Source: Chlorocebus sabaeus
Taxonomy: Eukaryota; Chordata; Mammalia; Primates; Cercopithecidae
Direction of reading: 5' to 3'
Length of the DNA stretch: 64,000 bases
Assembly (NCBI RefSeq): GCF_047675955.1
Contig: NC_132925.1
Location: 19,802,688-19,866,687 of the forward strand
A program made the position numbers and the translations under genes. The notes under the pieces were generated by a model that saw only the letters and a program-made list of their open reading frames with translations, had not been told where the DNA came from and made no database searches. Shown piece by piece: positions 1-13,515 of this stretch (the first letter of the stretch is position 1; every line of letters begins with the position of its first letter).

Positions 1-1823
1 TCTTTTAGGCAACTTGCAGTCACCCATGTGCACTGCTGGAAAAGCGGAAAATATCCCCCTTTAAAGAATCAAAATCCAACTAGCTCTGTAGTTGGTCTCA
101 TATATTTAGTGAGCTTTCAGTCAGCAGGACTTTTTTTTTTTCTTTTTTTTTTTACTATGTATCCCATAACATATGAATGGTAATGTTTGTGGGTTATTCA
201 AGGTACTGTATTTCCTTCCGCTCATGGACAAGAGCTTATTTTTTGGCTGATCTCCTTTTGCAGAAGAGGCCAAGTTCCTGGTGGTGTTTGCTGGATTTAG
301 TTTAGGGAACTTAGTTCATAATAGCATAACTATGAACCATGGTAATTTTTTTTAACCTATAGATTGGTTTTCGTAAACCAAAATGGGATAATCAATGCAT
401 ATCAAAATAAACATTCATTTCTTATTGTTGTACATGTAACACCACACTTCCACATGTTGTCTTCCTTAATCTCCTTCATCTTTGATGAAAAACCTCTTCC
501 TTTTAAGTACTCTCCATCATGTTTTCTCTTGACTCAGGACAATACCCTAGCAGCCTGCACCCATAGAACAGGTGCCTCCTTAAAAGACTGTGGTAAAATG
601 TTGGCTAAACTCTAGCAGTGATTGCTAGAAGATAAAACAATGTTGATGTTTGGTGAGGACTGGACAAAGGAACCCATCACCTATGTTTGGTCAAGCTGTA
701 AGCTGTAAAGATAGTCTTCTGTAGAGGAGACATGTGGCTCACTGAGGAGGGAACCATTTGCTTCTGGAGGGAATTGCCACAGTTCCATATTATAAAGCAT
801 GAGTCATGGAGGTCTTTGTGATTACACATCCTTCACATATGCGGAATAAACTTTTAGGAAAAAAAAAAGGAAGTTAAGGGAAAACAGAAGTGTGAATAAC
901 TGCTAATGGTGCTCTCACTGGCTCCATTCCGTCTGCTATTTCATGATACATAAAGGGAGTAGGTCAGAGATTCCTTTCCTGGCAAGTAAGTGGCAACATA
1001 TGTTTGAAACAGTGAATGGAAACTATAGGAGGAAAATGACAGGCATATGCAAAAGGAAGGCAAGGGAAAATTTGTTGCCCTAATGTTAGCCACATAATTG
1101 GTATGCTTTTCTATAGAGGGGCTGTTTCATTTTAAACGGTCTGCATGCCCCATTAGTACAGCATTTCTGTGTGTGAAATGTGTATATTTTCTAGGCTTTG
1201 GGGATTTTGGGTTTTTTCATGAATGGTAGTCACCTTAAGCTACTGAGGCTTCATACAGAATCCTTGAGAGAAAGGTTCCCAAAAGAGAACCTAGTCAGGA
1301 AGTGAGACCCTTTATTAAAGTAGTAAGAACAAAAAGAGAGGAAGTAGTTAACACCAACTATTTTGATGGGCCAAGAACAAAAAGAACAGGCACCAAATTA
1401 CTATCTTCTGGAGTGCTCTTCATTTAAATTATGATTCTACAATGATAGTGTTAATGATTCATTTGTTGCCATAGTAGCTGAACCTTTGTTCTGTGGAGTT
1501 TTGAGATTCTACCAGGTTCCAAAGGACTAGGGTTTAACGGTTTTTGTTCCACAATATATTCATAAGCAATGTTACCTAATAATCAGTTGAAAGCACAGTG
1601 ATTTTCTTTGAAAAAATAATTTTCCTAACAAATCAATGTATACAACAGGTGCTGAAGTCCATTTCCACTTACCTATCATATACATGGCTAATAAATAAAA
1701 ATTGTGTTTTAAGTCGCAAAATTTAATTATGGCCAATTGGAGAAAAGTGCTAGAGAGAAACATGATTTGTTTCTCAGAACAAATTTTTTTTCTTTATTGT
1801 GATTAAGAATATTATCAACTTTT
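1..1823. other. Unique intronic DNA
   Basis: AT-rich, with a T-rich run at 131-153. I see no gene, exon or recognisable repeat; the 83-codon ORF at 364-615 has no familiar similarity. Confidence 0.6.
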
Positions 1824-2132
1824 GGCCGGGCATGGTGGCTCACGCCTGTAATCTCAGCACTTTGGGAGGCAGAGGCGGGTGGATCACTTGAGGCCAGAAG
1901 TTCGAGACCAGCCTGACCAACATAGTGAAACCCGATCTCTACTAAAAATACAAAAATTAACCGGTGTTGTGGTGCACACCTGTAATCCAGCTACTTGGGA
2001 GGCTGAGGCAGGAGAATCGCTGAAACCCAGGAGGCCTCCTTGGGAGGAGGTTGCAGTGAGCCAAGATTGCGTCATTGCACTCCAGCCTGGGGGACAAGAG
2101 TGAGACTTCGTCTCAAAAAAAGAAAAAAAAAA
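1824..2132 (+). mobile_element. Alu SINE
   Basis: Full-length dimeric Alu beginning GGCCGGGCATGGTGGCTCAC and ending in an A-rich tail. The two monomers are joined by the usual A-rich linker. Several substitutions suggest an AluS-age copy. Short ORFs on both strands here are Alu translations. Confidence 0.97.
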
Positions 2133-2133
2133 G

Positions 2134-4490
2134 TTGGCTGACTTGTTCTATACTTTTGACAGTAAATAGAGTTCAAAACAAAGCAAAGAAAAACAACTGA
2201 AAGTTTCCATTATATATCTCAACTAATTTGTGTTCATTTGCCTGACACCAAATTTTGAATTTTCTTTACTAGTTACTTTTTAGATCTTGAGTAGTCTATA
2301 TTCTCTAAGGCTTAGTATTATTGCCAAGACAATGGGATGCCTTATGATGGAGTGCTGGGATATTGTGGTGTATTTGAGGAGAAATCCAGAATACTGAAAG
2401 TAGAAAACCAAAATTGTGTTTTTGAGATTTGGGAAGCAATGAGGTTCTGAGCTGGTTAGTTTATTATATTTTTTGTCATACCACTATCTCATATTTTACC
2501 TTGACCAGATGGGGATGTCCAGGATGGGTGATGGTGATCATAGAGGATTCTGTAAGAGAACTCCACTACAGAGAACCCCCTATAGTGTGTCAAAGCTTTC
2601 TGCTTAAATACATGTGGGAAAACAAATGACCATGAATATGTCCATTGTTCTTGGTTAAATGAAGTTTTCCTTGTTTCTAATCACCATGAATAATTGAGAA
2701 CCGACTCTATTAAGAAAAGATATCCTACCTCCATTTCTGATTCCTCATACTAATGTTACATTTAATTATCTCACATTGGTTTTTTTTCTCCAGTTAGTCA
2801 TCAAAATGTATTTATTTCTCAATAGGCTTATCTAAGTTATTAGACTCTCAAGGAAACTTTCAAAAGCAGGCAGGCTTGATTTAAATGTAGCTTATTTGAG
2901 GGTTTAGGTATGATACTATATTTTTGTTGCATATTTTGACATTTTTTGAAGTTTATTAGGAAAAAGGTATATCTTTATATTGTAGGTGGCATTATTTTTA
3001 GAGCTGTATTGTAGGTATATGGAATGAAAGATTGCAAACAATTTATACTATATGGAATTGCACAATGACCAGGGCCTGTGTTTGCCTTGATTCTTTATGC
3101 GCAACTTCATCCTATCCAATCTCTTCTATTATAAATAGAAACCCGGAAAAATCAGCTAAATAAAAATTACATTTCATGGTGACAAATTTCCATCTGGAAT
3201 TATGACATGCACCCACTCACACATTAAAAAATGTATGCGCAAGTCAGGCACATTGACTCACACCTATAATCTCAGCACTTTGGGAGGCCAAGGCGGGTGG
3301 ATCATCTGAGGTCAGGAGTTCAAGACCAGCCTGGCCAACATGGTGAAACCCTGTCTCTACAAAAATACAAAAATTAGCTGGGCACGATGGCGGGTGCCTG
3401 TAATCCCAGACACTCAGGACGCTGAGGCAGGAGAATCACTTGAACCCAGGAGGCGGAGGTTACAGTGAGCCAAGATCATGCACTCCAACCTCAGCTACAG
3501 AGCTAGACTCCGTCAAAAAAAAAAAAAAAAAGTGCATTTTTCACATCATCCTAGTAGTTTTGTTTTTGCTTTGTTTTAATAAGGTTTGAACTGTTATATA
3601 TGAATATCACAAGAAGGTACAATTCAATGAGATATATTACATGAACACTGAGTCTGAAGCTCTAATGGAAGTTTAATTTTATTTCAAGTTACTCTCTTAT
3701 TAGATACTTATTAATACCAATCAAATTTCTATTGCTAGTTTCATCACCTGAGAAGGCCGGAACACACATACTTTAAAAACGTGGTTATTCCTTCTTGCTA
3801 GGACCTCAAAAACAGCTACAGTGAATGTGCTTTGGTTATATTAGATGGAGATTTTATGTGTGCATTTATTTAGAGACGTACACTGGGAACTCATTTCTTT
3901 TTATCTGAAAATATCTTTTAAAAGAATGTAGTTTCTGATGTTTGTTGATCTTTATTTTGCATCATATAAAGAGCCTGCTCAGTTTTATTTTGAACAGGAC
4001 ATTTGGTTATAATTTTCAAAAGCAGATTTTTGGTTTCCAACACCAAGTTATTACACTTTATGGGTGTTTTGGTCATTTCTTATAATGATGCATTCCTTTA
4101 GCCTTCATGAGCATTACTAATGCACTAGAGTTAAAAGTGGAAATCACATATTTTAAGGTCATACTGGACATCTTCTACCTAAATCTTTTTACAGAGTTTT
4201 CCATGAATTATATTAATTACACAATTAAACAAGTTATTGTATATAAAGGATTTAGTTTTTTTTGTGAGATCTAAATGGTAGCTGTTGGGATTGCTGTTGT
4301 TGCTTTTTTCTAGCAGTTTCCTAACCCCTATTGCATTCTTCAACAAACTATTTTTAGGACAAAGTACTAGGAATCTCACATAAAGTACACTGTTCCTGAA
4401 ATTGTTATGATAGATGCTTTGGACTCCCACCTCCTTGATTATGTTTCCATTATGGTCCACCTTCAGGGCATCTTTTCTTAACATACGTTA
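2134..4490. other. Unique intronic DNA around an Alu
   Basis: Apart from the Alu at 3243-3531 nothing is recognisable. A 101-codon minus-strand ORF (4179-4484) has no familiar similarity, low-complexity Asn/Lys-rich composition and is probably chance. Confidence 0.6.
3243..3531 (+). mobile_element. Alu SINE
   Basis: Diverged Alu with a damaged 5' end (GTCAGGCACATTGACTCAC), a shortened right monomer and a 17-base A tail at 3515-3531. Confidence 0.95.
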
Positions 4491-4494
4491 ATTC

Positions 4495-4680
4495 CCAGGG
4501 TGATGAACCAGTCTCCCTGAGTTTGAATTGCATAACTTCTCTGTGCCACTGTTTTCTCATCTGTAAAATGGGGATGGTGAGAGTACCTTCCTCATAGGGT
4601 TGTTGTATATAAATGAGTTGTAACCTTTAAGAGCTTAAAGTAGGGCTTACACATAGTAAGTATTCAACTAGCTGTTATTA
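4495..4680 (+). mobile_element. MIR SINE
   Basis: CTGTTTTCTCATCTGTAAAA and the following CTCATAGGGTTGTTG identify the MIR core and 3' part. Confidence 0.85.
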
Positions 4681-5049
4681 GTACATTCCTAAGGTGCTAA
4701 ATGTGGTGTTCTGGTTGTACTGGATCTTTGAAACCATATAATTCTGAGGTCAGAAGCAACTTGTCAGGATTTTAGGATGAAATATATATAAATGTATGTG
4801 AAAGCTTTTTGAAAAGTTAGTATGTAACATATCTAGAACAGTGTTTCACACATAGTAGGTATTCAGTAAATATGTATTGGATGAATTAATTTAAAAATTT
4901 AAAATATTATACATGTATAATGGTGATATCATTAGTAAAATGTATGACTATGGGATGGAAGTCAAAACCACTCACCCTCCTTGAGTTTAAGACAGAATAT
5001 TCAACTCATCTACGCTGATGAGATACAAAAAACAAAGATGGTGATAATG

Positions 5050-5275
5050 AGGATATTAATAACAACTAACACATACCTGGTGCTTCCTGTATGTTAAACA
5101 CTATTTTTAACCCTTTATATTGATAGAAATTAACTCATTTAATCTTTACATCAACCCTGTAAGGGTTATCCCCATTGAATAGATGAGGAAACTGAGTCTC
5201 TAAGAGGTCATAAGTAACAAGATTTCAGATGAGATAGAGCGCATTCAGGGTGGTGTGGCCATAGACAAGATTTCA
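5050..5275 (-). mobile_element. MIR SINE
   Basis: AACTCATTTAATC, then AGATGAGGAAACTGAGTCTC, is the complement of the MIR core. Confidence 0.82.
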
Positions 5276-5454
5276 AACCCAAGAAGTTTGGCCCCAGATG
5301 CCATACCTTTAGCCCTATGTTATAACTAAGGTGTAATTTCATAGAAGTTATTTGTTCCAACCATTCTTAACACACTTAATATTCATCAGAACTTCCATAA
5401 AGTACCAAATGGGCTGATCATTGTGTAATCTTCCCTCTTTCTTCTCTTCCATGC

Positions 5455-5635
5455 AAGTCTAAAGTGCTGATACTCAAACTGAGCTGCACATTGGAACTAC
5501 CTGGTGTGAGCTTTCAGCACAGTTGATGCTTCAACCTCAGAGATTCTGACCTAAGTGATGTGCCCCGGGTATCAGGTTTTTTAAAAGCTTCTCTGGTGAT
5601 TCTTATATGTAGCAAAGTGTTAGAAGCACTGATCT
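5455..5635 (+). mobile_element. MER5A (hAT-Charlie DNA transposon remnant)
   Basis: Follows the MER5A consensus: CTCAAACTGAGCTGCACATT, then CCTCAGAGATTCTGACC, then CTCTGGTGATTCTTATATG and GTGTTAGAAGCACTG. Non-autonomous, with no coding capacity. Confidence 0.75.
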
Positions 5636-6119
5636 AAAGGAAAATGAAGTTGGCCTAGGCCCTAGAGTATACCTGAGGGAAAGGGGCATGATGGTAGTAG
5701 GATCTGGACCCCGGAGAATCCAGGAGTTGAAACTCAAGTCAGTTTCCTTTGCTTCTTATTGATAATTATGAAGGCAGGCAGGGAATACTGGGTGGAAATA
5801 CTGGATAACATTTGGTGTAGAATTTACCAAAGGATTAAACTGTATACAACATTCTTTTAACTTGTTATTTAATACAAATCAAGTAAGCTTTAGTATTGCT
5901 TTAAGGACTGGTGCTTAGATGATCATTACAAATCTTAAGGAAAGTGTTTAGAAAAACAAAATGGCTACACATTGAAATAGGATAGTGCCTTCCTTTAGAG
6001 ATGCCAACTTAATTGCTCCAATGAGAAGAGTAGTCTCCCTTTACTAAACTGTTTAGGAAAATTGATATTTATTTCTAATGTTTATGGTTTATTGTCTCAG
6101 AAGATTAATGCCAAATGCT

Positions 6120-6480
6120 CAAAAATGTAGTGACGAGCGATGACTCATTTTAGCTCATGTCAAAACAATGCGCTTTTGTAATTTTCCTTTCCCTGGAGAA
6201 GCTATTAAACACTAAACAAAATGCCTCAGAATGAAACTGATTGAGTGTTTCAAATTATGTACTTTTGCTTGGCTATTAGCCAGATGTTCGTCGGGAAAGC
6301 TCACTGTACATCAAAGACTATGATTTGTGCTGACAATAATATTACACAGTTTACACTGCTTAAATATCAGCAATGTGTATTCTAAAGCTAAATAGTCAAA
6401 CACAGTTCAGTCTCTTTGCATAATCAAGTTGTGTAACTCTGCTCTCAGCCAAGTGATTTTTCCTTTGTTAACTCTGGACG
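6120..6480. promoter_or_regulatory. Unique block with AP-1 motif (candidate regulatory element)
   Basis: About 360 bases without recognisable repeat, containing a consensus AP-1 site TGACTCA at 6141-6147 and a POU-like TTTGCATAAT near 6416. Balanced composition and lack of simple repeats suggest constraint, but this is only inference. Confidence 0.25.
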
Positions 6481-7789
6481 GGATGTACCTAATGGGTAAG
6501 GTATTTTTCTCTGCATTATCTTGTTGATAAATAGCACAGATTCCAGCTAGCTTAGGAAGAGAGTCACACACACACATACACACACATTTTTAAGATGTAT
6601 ACATTTGGTTTTTTTGTGAGTGGTACCACCTGTCTTGTCCCTAGTAGAGCTCAGCATAATGTTTTGTGTGTAGTAGGTACACAAAATATGTGTTGCTGAT
6701 AATGATGCCAGTAAACAAAACAAAACACAGAGTGTTTTTTTCATTAATTTCCTATAATCTGTCTGCCAGTAATATATGAGGTGTTACAAGAATCAGTGTT
6801 AAGTCAACTATGTTTTATTTTTTAGGGACAAAATATTTAAATGATTGGCTTGCTTTCACTGACCTCCTAAGTAATAGAAATATTTATGATGTTATGTTAG
6901 ACATTTGTAGAAGACAATAAAATTAGTGTAACTGACTCTTAGTATTCAAGACATTCCAGTACCATGTGACATTTTTTTGAGTTGGAATTTGGGGCATGGT
7001 CTCTTGACAACCAAAAGTATGAGGTTACTTATAACAGTTTCTGTTACACCCAGCACCTGAGGAGGAGTCAGTCAGTGCTGCATAGATACCTGTTGAATTG
7101 AACTGAATTGAATAGATATTCAACTCTTTCTCATTTGCTCATATTTTACAAGAAACAGTTTCTCAGATACATTTCCATGGAGGATGTGGAAAAAGGTAGT
7201 GAAAATGAAATACCTTCTGATTCTATGGCATGGTAATAGGAAGTTATCTTGATATATAAGGGTATCTAGCTGTCGGCCCATTCTAAGAAAATGGTGTGAA
7301 GGGTAGTAATTCAAACTATTTCTGAAAACTGCAGTTTTGATCCAGGGAAGAAACCTTGGATTATAGTTCATTGTTACCAGTAGACACTGGACAACCAAAA
7401 AGATTAACAAGTCAACAAAATGCTTGTCAGGAAGAGATTCACACTAAATCAATAATGTGATCTTATTTTTTATTAAAAACGGGGCATATCCATGTTATGC
7501 TTTCTACTATTCTAGTTGTCTGTCATGGAAAAGGTTTAACAGAATTTGGAGGTTACACAGACAGAATGGTAATGGGGTAACTTCAACGTGAAGATAGTCT
7601 GAAATTTAGATGATAAATTGATAGATTAAAGAGAAAAAAAATCTATGAAAGTGATTTATTTAAAGCAACTAAAATCTATAAAATCATAAGCAGTATGGCA
7701 GGACAAATACTCTATTCACCTAAACCTAAAACTATTAGATTCAGAGGTTTGATGATAAAGGATATAAACACATGGTCAAATTGCTGGGT

Positions 7790-7965
7790 TTAATTCCTTT
7801 CCTGCCCATTTATAGTTCAGTGTCCCTGGGTACCTTATTTATCATCTCAGGCCTCAGTTTCTTCATCTGCAAAATGCTGCTTATAATAGTAACTCTCTCA
7901 TAGGGTTGTTATAAGGATTAAAGTTTAAGAAAGCAGCACTTAAAACAGTAGCTGGCACATCGTAA
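7790..7965 (+). mobile_element. MIR SINE
   Basis: GCCTCAGTTTCTTCATCTGC, then TCATAGGGTTGTTATAAGGA, and AGTAGCTGGCACATCGTAAG. Confidence 0.85.
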
Positions 7966-9046
7966 GTCTGTGTGTATTCATACATATATGTACATATATA
8001 GACATATGCATGTTTTAAAGAATTTTCCACATTGGTTAGGTGGACCAAAAAAAAGTAGGTTTAGAAGAATTTTTATTGATTTATGGATGATTCCAAAAAT
8101 TGGCTATTAGGAGTAATTCATCTTTTAAGCTTGCATCTTCACAGTACCCTACACAACATCCTTGTAGCCACCGTGAGAAACTGAGACCCTGGGCTGGTTG
8201 GATCAGACGTGGCCCCCAAAAAAGTATGTTTCTCTTTTTACTAAGATGCTTCATATAGAAAACTACACAATGCTCTTTTCTTATTTTTGAGGCGGAAATA
8301 ATAATAGAGCTATCATCCCCTGCTGCTTCATTTAATGGTACTAAATTGTCCTAAATAAAAAACTCTTCATTTGGTAATAGAAAAATATGGCTTCAAGTAA
8401 TAGAAACAAGCCCAAGCTAATTGAGTTAAGCAAGATCTCTGGCCAGGAAGAGTAACTGTTGAGATATGCATCTTGTTTTTCTAAGCAAATGCTCCTACTT
8501 CAGAATCTGGTTGGACCTTAATCTGCTTACCTGGTTTAAGCTGCCCAATTTTCAGACACGTAGTTTACATTTCTGGCAATAGTGAGTGCGATGAATGTTT
8601 TGGTTATTATTGCTCTTATTAATAAGTATATGGCTTTCATAACAATAAACAAAGGTCTATAAGGGCCATAGACCAGACTCTTTCACCATTAGAATGTGCT
8701 TATTTTATTTTCATCATTTGCTAGTATTTTTGTTCCTAATTTTGGAAGAGATCTTTCAGTAGGGAGAGAAAACATTGCTTTCCAATCAAGTATTTGTAAC
8801 CATTTTAAGTAGTAGAATCTGCCTGGTAAAAAATTACTTGGTTTCTATGAAGGCAGTGTTTTTAGCACTGGCATTTTTGAATTATCAAATTAAAATAGAG
8901 CTTTTTAAATATATATTTACCATGCCCCTTTAGCGTAGGATATTCTGTTAAAATGAGGTCAAAGAGCCTTCCAAACATTAATTTTCATTATTTTGACATC
9001 TTTTTATTTCAAACATAGTAAGCCTTGAGGTTTCTGTGCTTTTCTC

Positions 9047-9073
9047 TTGTTTGTTTGTTTGTTTGTTTGTTTT
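9047..9073. repeat. TTTG microsatellite
   Basis: About seven TTTG units. Confidence 0.9.
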
Positions 9074-9269
9074 TACTTTTCTTTATGGCTGCTTGTTGCC
9101 TTCCAGTCAACCTTAGATTCGTGCTAATTGTACCCCCTCATCACTGTAGCAACTACCTCCTCCTTGCCTCCCACACCCACTTCTCTTCTGCGAGACTTTG
9201 TTCTATCCATCCTCTTTTGCTCTAGAATCTTCGATCTCAGTTGACTTTTCCCCCTAATCTCACTGTTTC

Positions 9270-9960
9270 TGCAAGTGACCAGCCTCTTCTTCCAGTCGTT
9301 GGCAAACCTCTTGAAGGAATATTATTACACTCTTTACGTCTACGTCCTCACCACCCTCTTTGGGCCCTTGAAGTCTGGTTTCAGTATCTACCATTCTGAA
9401 GAAATTGTTCTTTCAGAGGTCATTGGTGACATCCTCAGACCCAAAAGCCTTCACTCTGACTTCATCCTCTGCCACTGCTTCATGCCGGTTAATGTAGTTG
9501 ACTGCCTGGTGACTCCCTGAAATTCTCTTTTTGGCTTCTAACACACTGATCTTTCCAAGTTCTCTTTCTGTTTGATAGACTGCTTCTTGTCTACCTTGCT
9601 AGATAGCTTATCCCCCTTTGAATGTAGACATTTGCCAGGACAGGCTAACTCCTTGCTTTCCATACTATTTCTCCACTGGGACTTTCATCTACTACTGTTT
9701 CAACTTCCCTTCTTTGCTGAAACTCCCAAATTTTTACCTTTAGCCAATGCTGGCCTGAGTTCCATCTAGTCCCATGTATGCGCTTACTCCTAGATATCTC
9801 ACCAGATCCTCAAGCACAGGATTCCAAAGCCAAACTCTCTTGTCCTCTACCAGTCTTCTGATTGCTCTTATTAGGACTAATCTTCTTGTCATCAGGGCCC
9901 ACAATAATTGCTGGTCTAGTCATTGTATGTCTTGCATCTTTAGAACATGTAACATACTCC
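9270..9960 (+). mobile_element. L2 LINE relic covering the reverse-transcriptase region
   Basis: Matches L2 sense sequence through the RT-coding part. CATTGGTGACATCCTCAGAC, GTAGTTGACTGCCTGGTGAC (the old FDTVDH block) and GCTGAAACTCCCAAATTTTT (the old ADDSQIY block) appear in order. Many indels break any frame; the short ORFs at 9275-10019 are fragments of this relic. Confidence 0.72.
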
Positions 9961-9984
9961 ACTTTACATCTTATAGCATAATCA

Positions 9985-11085
9985 TTATTTCTTCATTTTT
10001 CTCATTTATTGAGGTGTAATTTATTTTTACTAAATGTGCACAAATATTAAGCATACAGATTGATACTTTTTACATATGTATATATCTATATAATCTCTAT
10101 CCAGATCAAGTTATAGATTTCCAACTCTGCCACTGGCCTGCTTTGTGCCACATTCCAGTTGATACCCACTTTCTTACTGAGAGGTCACCACCATTTGATG
10201 TCTATTACTGTAGATTAATTCTGTCTGTTTTGGACTGCATGCATGTGGACTCTCATATTAATGGAAATGCAACTTCATATAAATAGAATTTACACTGCCA
10301 TCAGAAATGTATGCAAACTCTAGTTGCTTCACTTCTTTAACATTTGGTAATATCTTTTTAATTTAGCCTTTCTGGCCAGGCACAGTGGCTCACGCCTGTA
10401 ATCCCAGCACCTTTGGGAGACCGAGGCGGGCGAATCACTTGAACTTAGAAGTTCAAGCCCAGCCTAGACAACATAGAGAAACCCTGTCTCTACAAAAAAT
10501 ACAAACATTAGCTGGGCATGGTGGCGCATGCCTGTGGTCCTAACTACCTGGGAGGCTGAGGTGGGAGAATCACTTGAGCCCAGGAGGCAGAGGTTGCAGT
10601 GAGTGAAGATCGTACCACAGTACTCCATCCAGCGTGGGTGACAAGGCCAAGACCTCGTCTCTAAATAAATAAATAAATGTTAGCCTTTCTGGTAGGGCTG
10701 TAGTACTCCCTCGTTGTAAATTTAATTTGTATTTCCCTGATGATTTATAATGTTGAAACTCCCTTTCACATGCTCATTTGCATATTCTCTTTAAGGCCCC
10801 TTGAAGTCTGTTTCTTTTATATTGGGTTGTCAGTCTTATTTTTTATTTAATTATTGCTTTGTAGGAGTTTTTCATGTATTCCGTATGTATTGCTTGGTTA
10901 TACATAAGCAAATATCTTCTCCCAATCCGTAACTTGCCTTTTCATCCCATTGTGTATTTTGATTAACATAACTTATTTGCTTCAATAAAGTCTTAATTTT
11001 TTAACCTTTTATGATTGGTGACTTTTGTGTTCTTTTCAAGAAATTTTTACCTTCTTCAAAGTCATGAAGATAAAACTGAAACACA
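9985..11085 (-). mobile_element. L1M LINE fragment, antisense
   Basis: The plus strand matches the complement of an old L1 3' half (CATATAAATAGAAT, then CATCAGAAATGTATGCAAACTC, then ATTTGTATTTCCCTGATG). The Alu at 10374-10679 interrupts it. No coding capacity remains. Confidence 0.72.
10374..10679 (+). mobile_element. Alu SINE inserted in an antisense L1M
   Basis: Full-length Alu with an ATAA-type tail, flanked by a direct repeat TTAGCCTTTCT at 10363-10373 and 10680-10690. This is a clear target-site duplication. The same L1 sequence resumes on the other side. Confidence 0.97.
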
Positions 11086-11690
11086 GAAAGGTTAAGTGGT
11101 TTGCACTAAGATTGTGGCAGACTGAGTTGTCCTCAAAACTTTAATTGTCCCCCCTCTTCCTGGGTATATGGCTGCCCAACTAGACATTTCTAGCTTTTCC
11201 AGTACTGAGAAGTGGCTATGTGAGTTTGGATTGCATCAGTGAAATATAAGTAGAAGACATGGTCATCCCTAACTTGAAAGCAAGACACTTTTCATATATT
11301 TTGCCATTTTCCCCACCCATCCCCTAACTCCCTGCCATGCACTATAACAGAGATATGGTAGAGTTTCAGTATTGATCATGTGGATGAAGACAACGCTGAA
11401 TGGTCTTACGGAGCGGAAAGATTTTTAAGTTTATTTAAATAATATTTAAGGTTATTTAAATAATGTTTAGATAATTTAAAACTTGTTTGAATAATTAGAG
11501 TATATTTAAGCCTAAATAAACATATTTTGGGGACTCTTTCTGTTATTTAGACTTAACAAATATACAGAGTTGGTTAGCATATAGTGGAAGCAGCCCTTCA
11601 ACTGAGATCTTCAGCTTCTTGTACTCTTAATACTTTGTCACATTATCATAATGCTGATGGAATGGTGTGGAATAGTTAAGTACCTATTAC

Positions 11691-12010
11691 CTATTTATTT
11701 ATCTATTTATCTATTTATCTATTTATTTATTTATTTATTTATTTATTTTGAGACAGAGTCTTGCTCTGTCGCCCAGGCTGGAATGCAGTGGCGCAAGCTC
11801 CGCCTCCTGGGTTCATGTCATTCTCCTGCCTCAGCCTCCCCAGTAGCTGGGACTACAGGCGCCTACCACACCCAACTAATTTTTTGTATTTTTAGTAGAG
11901 ACGGGGTTTCACTGTGTTAGCCAGGATGGTCTCGATCTCCTGACCTCATGATCTGCCTGCCTTGGCCTCCCAAAGTGCTAGGATTACAGGAGCGAGCCAC
12001 CGCGCCTGGC
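11691..12010 (-). mobile_element. Alu SINE with tetranucleotide-repeat tail
   Basis: Antisense Alu, core 11750-12010. Its A tail has decayed into a compound TATC/TATT microsatellite at 11691-11749. Confidence 0.96.
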
Positions 12011-12049
12011 ATACCCCTTTAATTTGACATCTGCAGCTCTTTGTTTGTT

Positions 12050-12440
12050 TGCTGAACCTAACATTGCACCCATAGCTTCTACTGTTTTTTCACATTATGT
12101 GTACTTAAGCCAAACCATGCTCCTTGCTTTTTCCTGAATTTGATTGCTCTTTTTGCCCTAATCCCCTTCCCTTATGCTATTAAGTCCACCTATAATGATT
12201 TTTGTTTTCCCTTCTCTTTTTCTCCTTGTCTGAACTATGTCTATCTTTTAATATGCAACTCTAATGCTACCTTGATCCATGAGGTGATCAAGCCATTCCT
12301 CATCCCCTAATCAGCGATCACCTCTTTTTCCACCACCTGAATGCTTTTCTCCTCCTCAGGGCGAGGGCCATATGTGTGATCCAGTGCCTGGCACATGGAA
12401 GGAACTCAGTAAGCATTTTGAAATGAATGAATAAATGAAC
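12050..12440 (+). mobile_element. L2 3' end
   Basis: The order of features is typical of an L2 tail: pyrimidine-rich sequence, then CAGTGCCTGGCACATGGAAG and a GAATGAATAAATGAA end. Confidence 0.65.
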
Positions 12441-12884
12441 TAGATGATAAGTGAATTTTTCAGGTACTGAAACTGTGTGTTGAATATTTGTAAATATTGA
12501 TCTGGCCATGCAATGAGTATGGCCAAGGATTTTTAAACTGTCCAGTTGGTTTTGTGTCTTCTCTATCAGTGAAGTTCTGACTCGGCAGTTCTGAATCAGC
12601 AGAATTTCTGTGCTGTATCACTTTCATCTTCCATAACATAGCCCATGCAGCTGGGTAAGTCAGTACAAATTGCTGACATAGTATGACCATGACCTCATTT
12701 GACCTTTTAGCAAATAAGACCTTTCTATTATAAAGTGAGAAGATGTGTACGTGGAAAAAGAGATGGTATTTTCTATTCAAGGCAGATGATTTGACTTAGA
12801 GAACTGTGTGACAACAGGCTTCACTCGTGTTCTCTTGGCATCTTAACAGAACAGTTGAGCCATATTTGAAATACCATTATGTTC

Positions 12885-13008
12885 CTATCTGCAAGTTCCA
12901 CTGTTGGAGATTCTCATTCAGTATGTTTGGGGTTGGGCCCAGGAATCCATACTTTTAAATATCTCCCCAGGCAACAATGATGATCACTTAGGTTTGGGAA
13001 CCACTGGC
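12885..13008 (+). mobile_element. MER5A-like fragment
   Basis: GGAGATTCTCATTCAGTATG, then GGGCCCAGGAATCCATAC, then GGTTTGGGAACCACTG matches the 3' half of MER5A. Confidence 0.65.
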
Positions 13009-13014
13009 AGAGAA

Positions 13015-13255
13015 GGGTTAAGAGCTCAGATATGAGAGTCCTTGAGTCCTAATTCTCCTCTCCAGTTACTAGCAATGTGATCTTGGGAAAGTTACTGTCT
13101 TTGAGCTTCTTCAGGATCATTATCTGAATATTATGTGGACAATAATATTACCTCCTTTAAAAGGTTGTTAGGATTAAATGAGATAATCTGCACTTAACAC
13201 AGTGTTTGACAGTAAATATTTAATTAAATGTAATTGTTATTATTATCACTAATTA
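13015..13255 (+). mobile_element. MIR SINE
   Basis: GCAATGTGATCTTGGGAAAG, then AAAAGGTTGTTAGGATTAAA, near full length and adjoining the MER5A fragment. Confidence 0.83.
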
Positions 13256-13341
13256 TCAAGTTCTTTACAAGAGACCTTTCTTTGTATTTTTTGTATAGAA
13301 TATACGAAGTAGAATCTAACATCTTCAAAAACAATTCCTAT

Positions 13342-13374
13342 TGTGTGTGTGTGTGTGTGTTTGTGTGTGTGTGT
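13342..13374. repeat. TG microsatellite
   Basis: TG repeat with one TT interruption at 13361-13362. Confidence 0.95.
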
Positions 13375-13515
13375 TCTTTCTTTTAATGGGAATCTTAATT
13401 TAGCTTCAGGGGTTTAGTTAAAATTCTATGTGAGATTACTCTGACCCCATTTACTCTTCATGAATAATTTGCCAGTTAGCAACTCTATACTTAAAAAAAT
13501 TATTGGAGAACTTTA

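Larger units (their letters stand above)
5640..9046. other. Mostly unique intronic DNA
   Basis: Holds the AP-1 block, a short CA repeat (6568-6586), a possible L2 tail near 6615-6700 and a MIR at 7790-7965. No gene seen. Confidence 0.6.

Noticed and set aside
4179..4484. 101-codon minus-strand ORF
   Set aside because: No recognisable similarity and low-complexity composition; expected by chance in AT-rich DNA of this length.
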